Shown one piece after another: positions 63,501 through 64,000 of a DNA stretch of 64,000 nucleotides. Each line of letters starts with the position of its first letter. Positions within the stretch are counted from its first letter, which is position 1. The notes beneath the pieces were generated by a model that searched no databases, was not told the origin of the DNA, and saw nothing but the letters and a program-made list of their open reading frames with translations. The position numbers and the translations under genes were made by a program. Origin of the DNA: Dyadobacter sp. (GTDB lineage: Bacteria; Bacteroidota; Bacteroidia; Cytophagales; Spirosomataceae); assembly GCF_017744695.1 (NCBI RefSeq), contig NZ_JAGIAS010000006.1, positions 248,001-312,000 of the forward strand, read 5' to 3'.

Positions 63501-64000
63501 ATGCACCTGGGCTGGGCTTTGTGCTGGGCCAGCAGGACAGGAACTTCCAGATGAAAGCGGCAGACAAGGGCTGGATTACGAAAAGCAAGCAGCAGAATAT
63601 GCCGTTCCAGCAAACCATTGCCAAGAATTTCTCGGCCAATACCACACTGGAACCCTTCAAGGATTTCAGGCTGATCATCGAGGCGCGGTTGACACGGCAG
63701 GATGCTTACCAGGAATTCTACCGGCCCGATTCTACCGGCAATTTTGCGTCGCAAAGCCCGCTGCGGAATGGCCAGTTCAGCATGTCGTTTATGTCGTTCC
63801 GGACTGCATTTGCCAAAATGCGGAGAGACAATTCCTCGCCGGTATTCGACAAGTTCCGTGCGTACCGGGCTATCCTGCGCGACCGCCTGAATGCGGAGAA
63901 CAAGAGTGGTGGCGAATACAACGAAACGTCGCAGGATGTATTGATTTCGGCATTCTTCGCGGCTTATACCGGTAAGGACCCGAAAACGGTGCGCACCAAC
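57521..64000 (+). CDS. sprA: SprA/Sov, type IX secretion translocon (3' end beyond window)
   Basis: An open frame of 2160 codons with no stop through 64000, starting at TTG 57521; an in-frame TAA lies at 57494-57496 and no ATG is available. SprA is the giant outer-membrane barrel through which type IX cargo and gliding adhesins pass. The N-terminus is signal-like (LFKVLSISAGAVLLVN). Recognisable segments include FVNFKPTGFVSLDLGLMHQ, PGSDYIVEAQIGRVRILN, IRTLVGTRLDYVVNRNLSVG and NRSLVDDFEAARTVYDL. The last codons read FFAAYTGKDPKTVRTN. A Pro-Gly-rich stretch (TPGVATPGAPTPG, about 112-124) lies after the signal region. SprA is usually near 2300-2400 residues, so a few hundred residues are missing at the C-terminus. 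Confidence 0.95.
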   Translation, partial: MSSTIYSFLFKVLSISAGAVLLVNVSGGKGEPYSDQAQEWAILADTLKEDSTKKNIDRSGSQLIMRWKDYYSNRISEPRPRSPFYLREPNNISTNITLDSAGKVAVTEKIQTPGVATPGAPTPGLAIPGGTLNYRYPERMDLETYDKIQEDRAFKSLLREYAGRQDGNSAMGARGLLPKLDLPPGLTKLLGDDFVNFKPTGFVSLDLGLMHQFLDNPAIPIRQRKNTQFIFNEQININFDAKLGDQLGFQTNFDTKANFNFENAIKLNYKNPEESFIRKIEAGNINWAINSQLIPGVQNLFGLKTEFQFGRLNATFVASQQKSSKERITLRGGAQSRDFELRADTYDENRNFFLSQYFRNIYESSLQNTPTITSGVTVTRLEVYVTNRTTTTESLRNIVGFADLGEPAPYRAGNPNLQPVRSTSPASNDANGLYKKLSDNTAFRQVDNTNTAIAGLGLEKTIDYELLRGAKRLILDRDYTFHPQLGYISLTNALRNDEVLAVSYEYTLNGRAFKVGELTEDYQARQDNEVIALKLLKSSTIRNNTKLPMWDLMMKNIYSLGTSQIDKQGFQLRVIYKDDQTGIDNPNLQESSIANIPLIRLSGLDRLNPVNDLQPDGNFDFVDGITMDSKTGRIIFPVLEPFGSNLSRKFGPGEDVYRNKYVFNELYRTTMIDAQQVSERNKFFIKGAYQSSGGAEVQLPFGVLETSVTVTSGGVPLSPGSDYIVEAQIGRVRILNSSVLASGREIVIEYERPDMFQNQIRTLVGTRLDYVVNRNLSVGLTAMKYKERTAGFLSRVSIGNEPVNNTMLGFDVNFRKDAPFLTKWLDALPLIQTKEMSSIQFKGEFAKLLPGVSKDVNNRSLVDDFEAARTVYDLARQPQKWRLAAVPAKFRDGFTGKDLSYGYKRAKISAYTVDNIFGGAQGLGGGYQPPTNFTDADRKFYYERLYLPNQIFPNRAIAGLVTYPQQVLDIAYYPSERGMYNYNTDLNSDGRMKNPRNNFGALSRAITSDNDFDNANIESIEFWMLDPFINDSKGAIRDGFSDKPNTTGGKLVFNLGDISEDVIPDERYNFENGLPLVPKQVGVNVDSTAWGYATKSQYLINAFSNENGARQKQDVGLDGLTNEEERAFFKTFIDRLPANLTAEARAKILADPSGDDFQFFLGSDLDAEDKKVLERYKNYIGMENNSPESQGRSVDVTPASTNIPDGEDMNVDNTINDNESYYEYEIDLKPGQLAVGNGYIVDKTVNTDDGQSWYLFRVPIKEFSGMVGSMNGFKSIRFMRMYLTDFQQPVVLRFAQLQMVGQQYRKYTYNLDAPGLQEVPEPYDAKFTVGTVSIEENGQANGATNKYVYKIPPTWKRDQDNTQRPPLLLNEQSMSLCVTGLRDGDSRAVFKNVNLDLLFRKRLRMYVHMQNEQDEDNMVGAFMRIGTDLTQNYYEIDLSALKATRPGDRPDTEVWPEGNEVNIALADLVDAKAQRNRQIDKNLSVPFTVMSSDRRYKLTVVGNPDLSAVKVMMIGMRNPKSVDERAKSFCIWVDEMHVEGFDDTGGMAAIAQLNAKLADFATLTASGRIETFGFGTVQQRIGERTRNFTSEYGFSSNIALDKLLPANWGFQIPLFVSYDRRNVKPHFNPLDPDTPLNTSLDNLRTDEERDGYRRMVEENAVKRGFNFSNVRKVKTKPGAKNHFFDFENFAFSYAFSDDKRRNILTQEYNQRAYRAGISYMYASQPKAIEPFKKWKATGRWAEFIKEFNVTLLPNMVSLRTDVDRRFLKTQLRNADLTTDGIQPLYEKYFWFNRYYDFGWNLTRNMTLTYAATANSIIDEPEGDINTSAKKDSLWSNFKKLGRIKNFDQKIDLTYRLPLDKIPVLDWMSADYKHSVGYNYQANALNLKDTTGLPFGDIIRNSRERGVTGKVDFVLLYNKLRYLKFANTPSAARKNFARSPGDIEDIDMRTTDIVKTLTRALMTVRGINVSYSVLETTALPGYLRAPKYFGLDNANAPGLGFVLGQQDRNFQMKAADKGWITKSKQQNMPFQQTIAKNFSANTTLEPFKDFRLIIEARLTRQDAYQEFYRPDSTGNFASQSPLRNGQFSMSFMSFRTAFAKMRRDNSSPVFDKFRAYRAILRDRLNAENKSGGEYNETSQDVLISAFFAAYTGKDPKTVRTN

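Overview
The window looks like a chromosomal segment from a member of the Bacteroidota, order Cytophagales, most like Dyadobacter or a close relative. The indicators are a near-complete sprA (type IX secretion and gliding translocon), gldE beside ssb, a SusC/SusD polysaccharide-utilisation locus, the Bacteroidota variant of arginine biosynthesis (N-acylornithine carbamoyltransferase), -7 promoter elements of the TAnnTTTG type, and frequent GTG and TTG starts. No rRNA, tRNA, integrase, transposase or CRISPR array was seen. Species naming is inference.

Layout. 1-382: 5' end of a HerA-like ATPase (minus). 604-5208 (plus): alpha-E protein and Anbu proteasome-like protease, glmM, cysteine desulfurase. 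5248-12750 (minus): hemH, then an arginine cluster read GNAT acyltransferase, argG, [four-helix-bundle cassette], argC, [vapBC with broken toxin], argD, argF'. 13136-18095 (plus): aat, proB-proA-argE (overlapping), a crotonase. 18162-21185 (minus): HU, TPR protein, a 29-residue ribosome-associated-type protein, RNase G. 21345-28490 (plus): mutY, PhyH-type dioxygenase, Gfo/Idh oxidoreductase, ssb, gldE, guaB. 28643-30135 (minus): phosphosulfolactate-synthase-like enzyme, DedA. 30302-32802 (plus): thioesterase, mazG, coiled-coil protein, thiamine pyrophosphokinase. 32797-47134 (minus): a polysaccharide-utilisation locus with membrane regulator, susC, susD, LamG lipoprotein and two GH144-like enzymes (probable beta-1,2-glucan use), followed by a Kelch protein and an M1 peptidase. 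47213-52532: porin, TonB receptor, mdh. 52738-64000 (plus): DUF1232 protein, tatA, gatA, LysM transglycosylase, ruvA, sprA (runs off the end).

How genes work together. The arginine genes fit a succinyl-intermediate route: GNAT acyltransferase, ArgC, ArgD, ArgF' with Ala90 and ArgE, then ArgG. The kinase argB and lyase argH are outside the window. The glucan locus combines sensing, outer-membrane uptake, surface binding and endo-cleavage.

The least explained signal is a set of five intergenic loci built from short tandem repeats with 7-, 8- or 10-bp units. Four have the array in inverted orientation on both sides of a spacer. One pair encloses a four-helix-bundle (S23/Avd-like) gene inserted in the arginine operon, where the repeat arms now supply the start codon of argC and touch the end of argG. 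The other spacers hold a terminator hairpin or no gene. This is the best candidate for an undescribed element family here.
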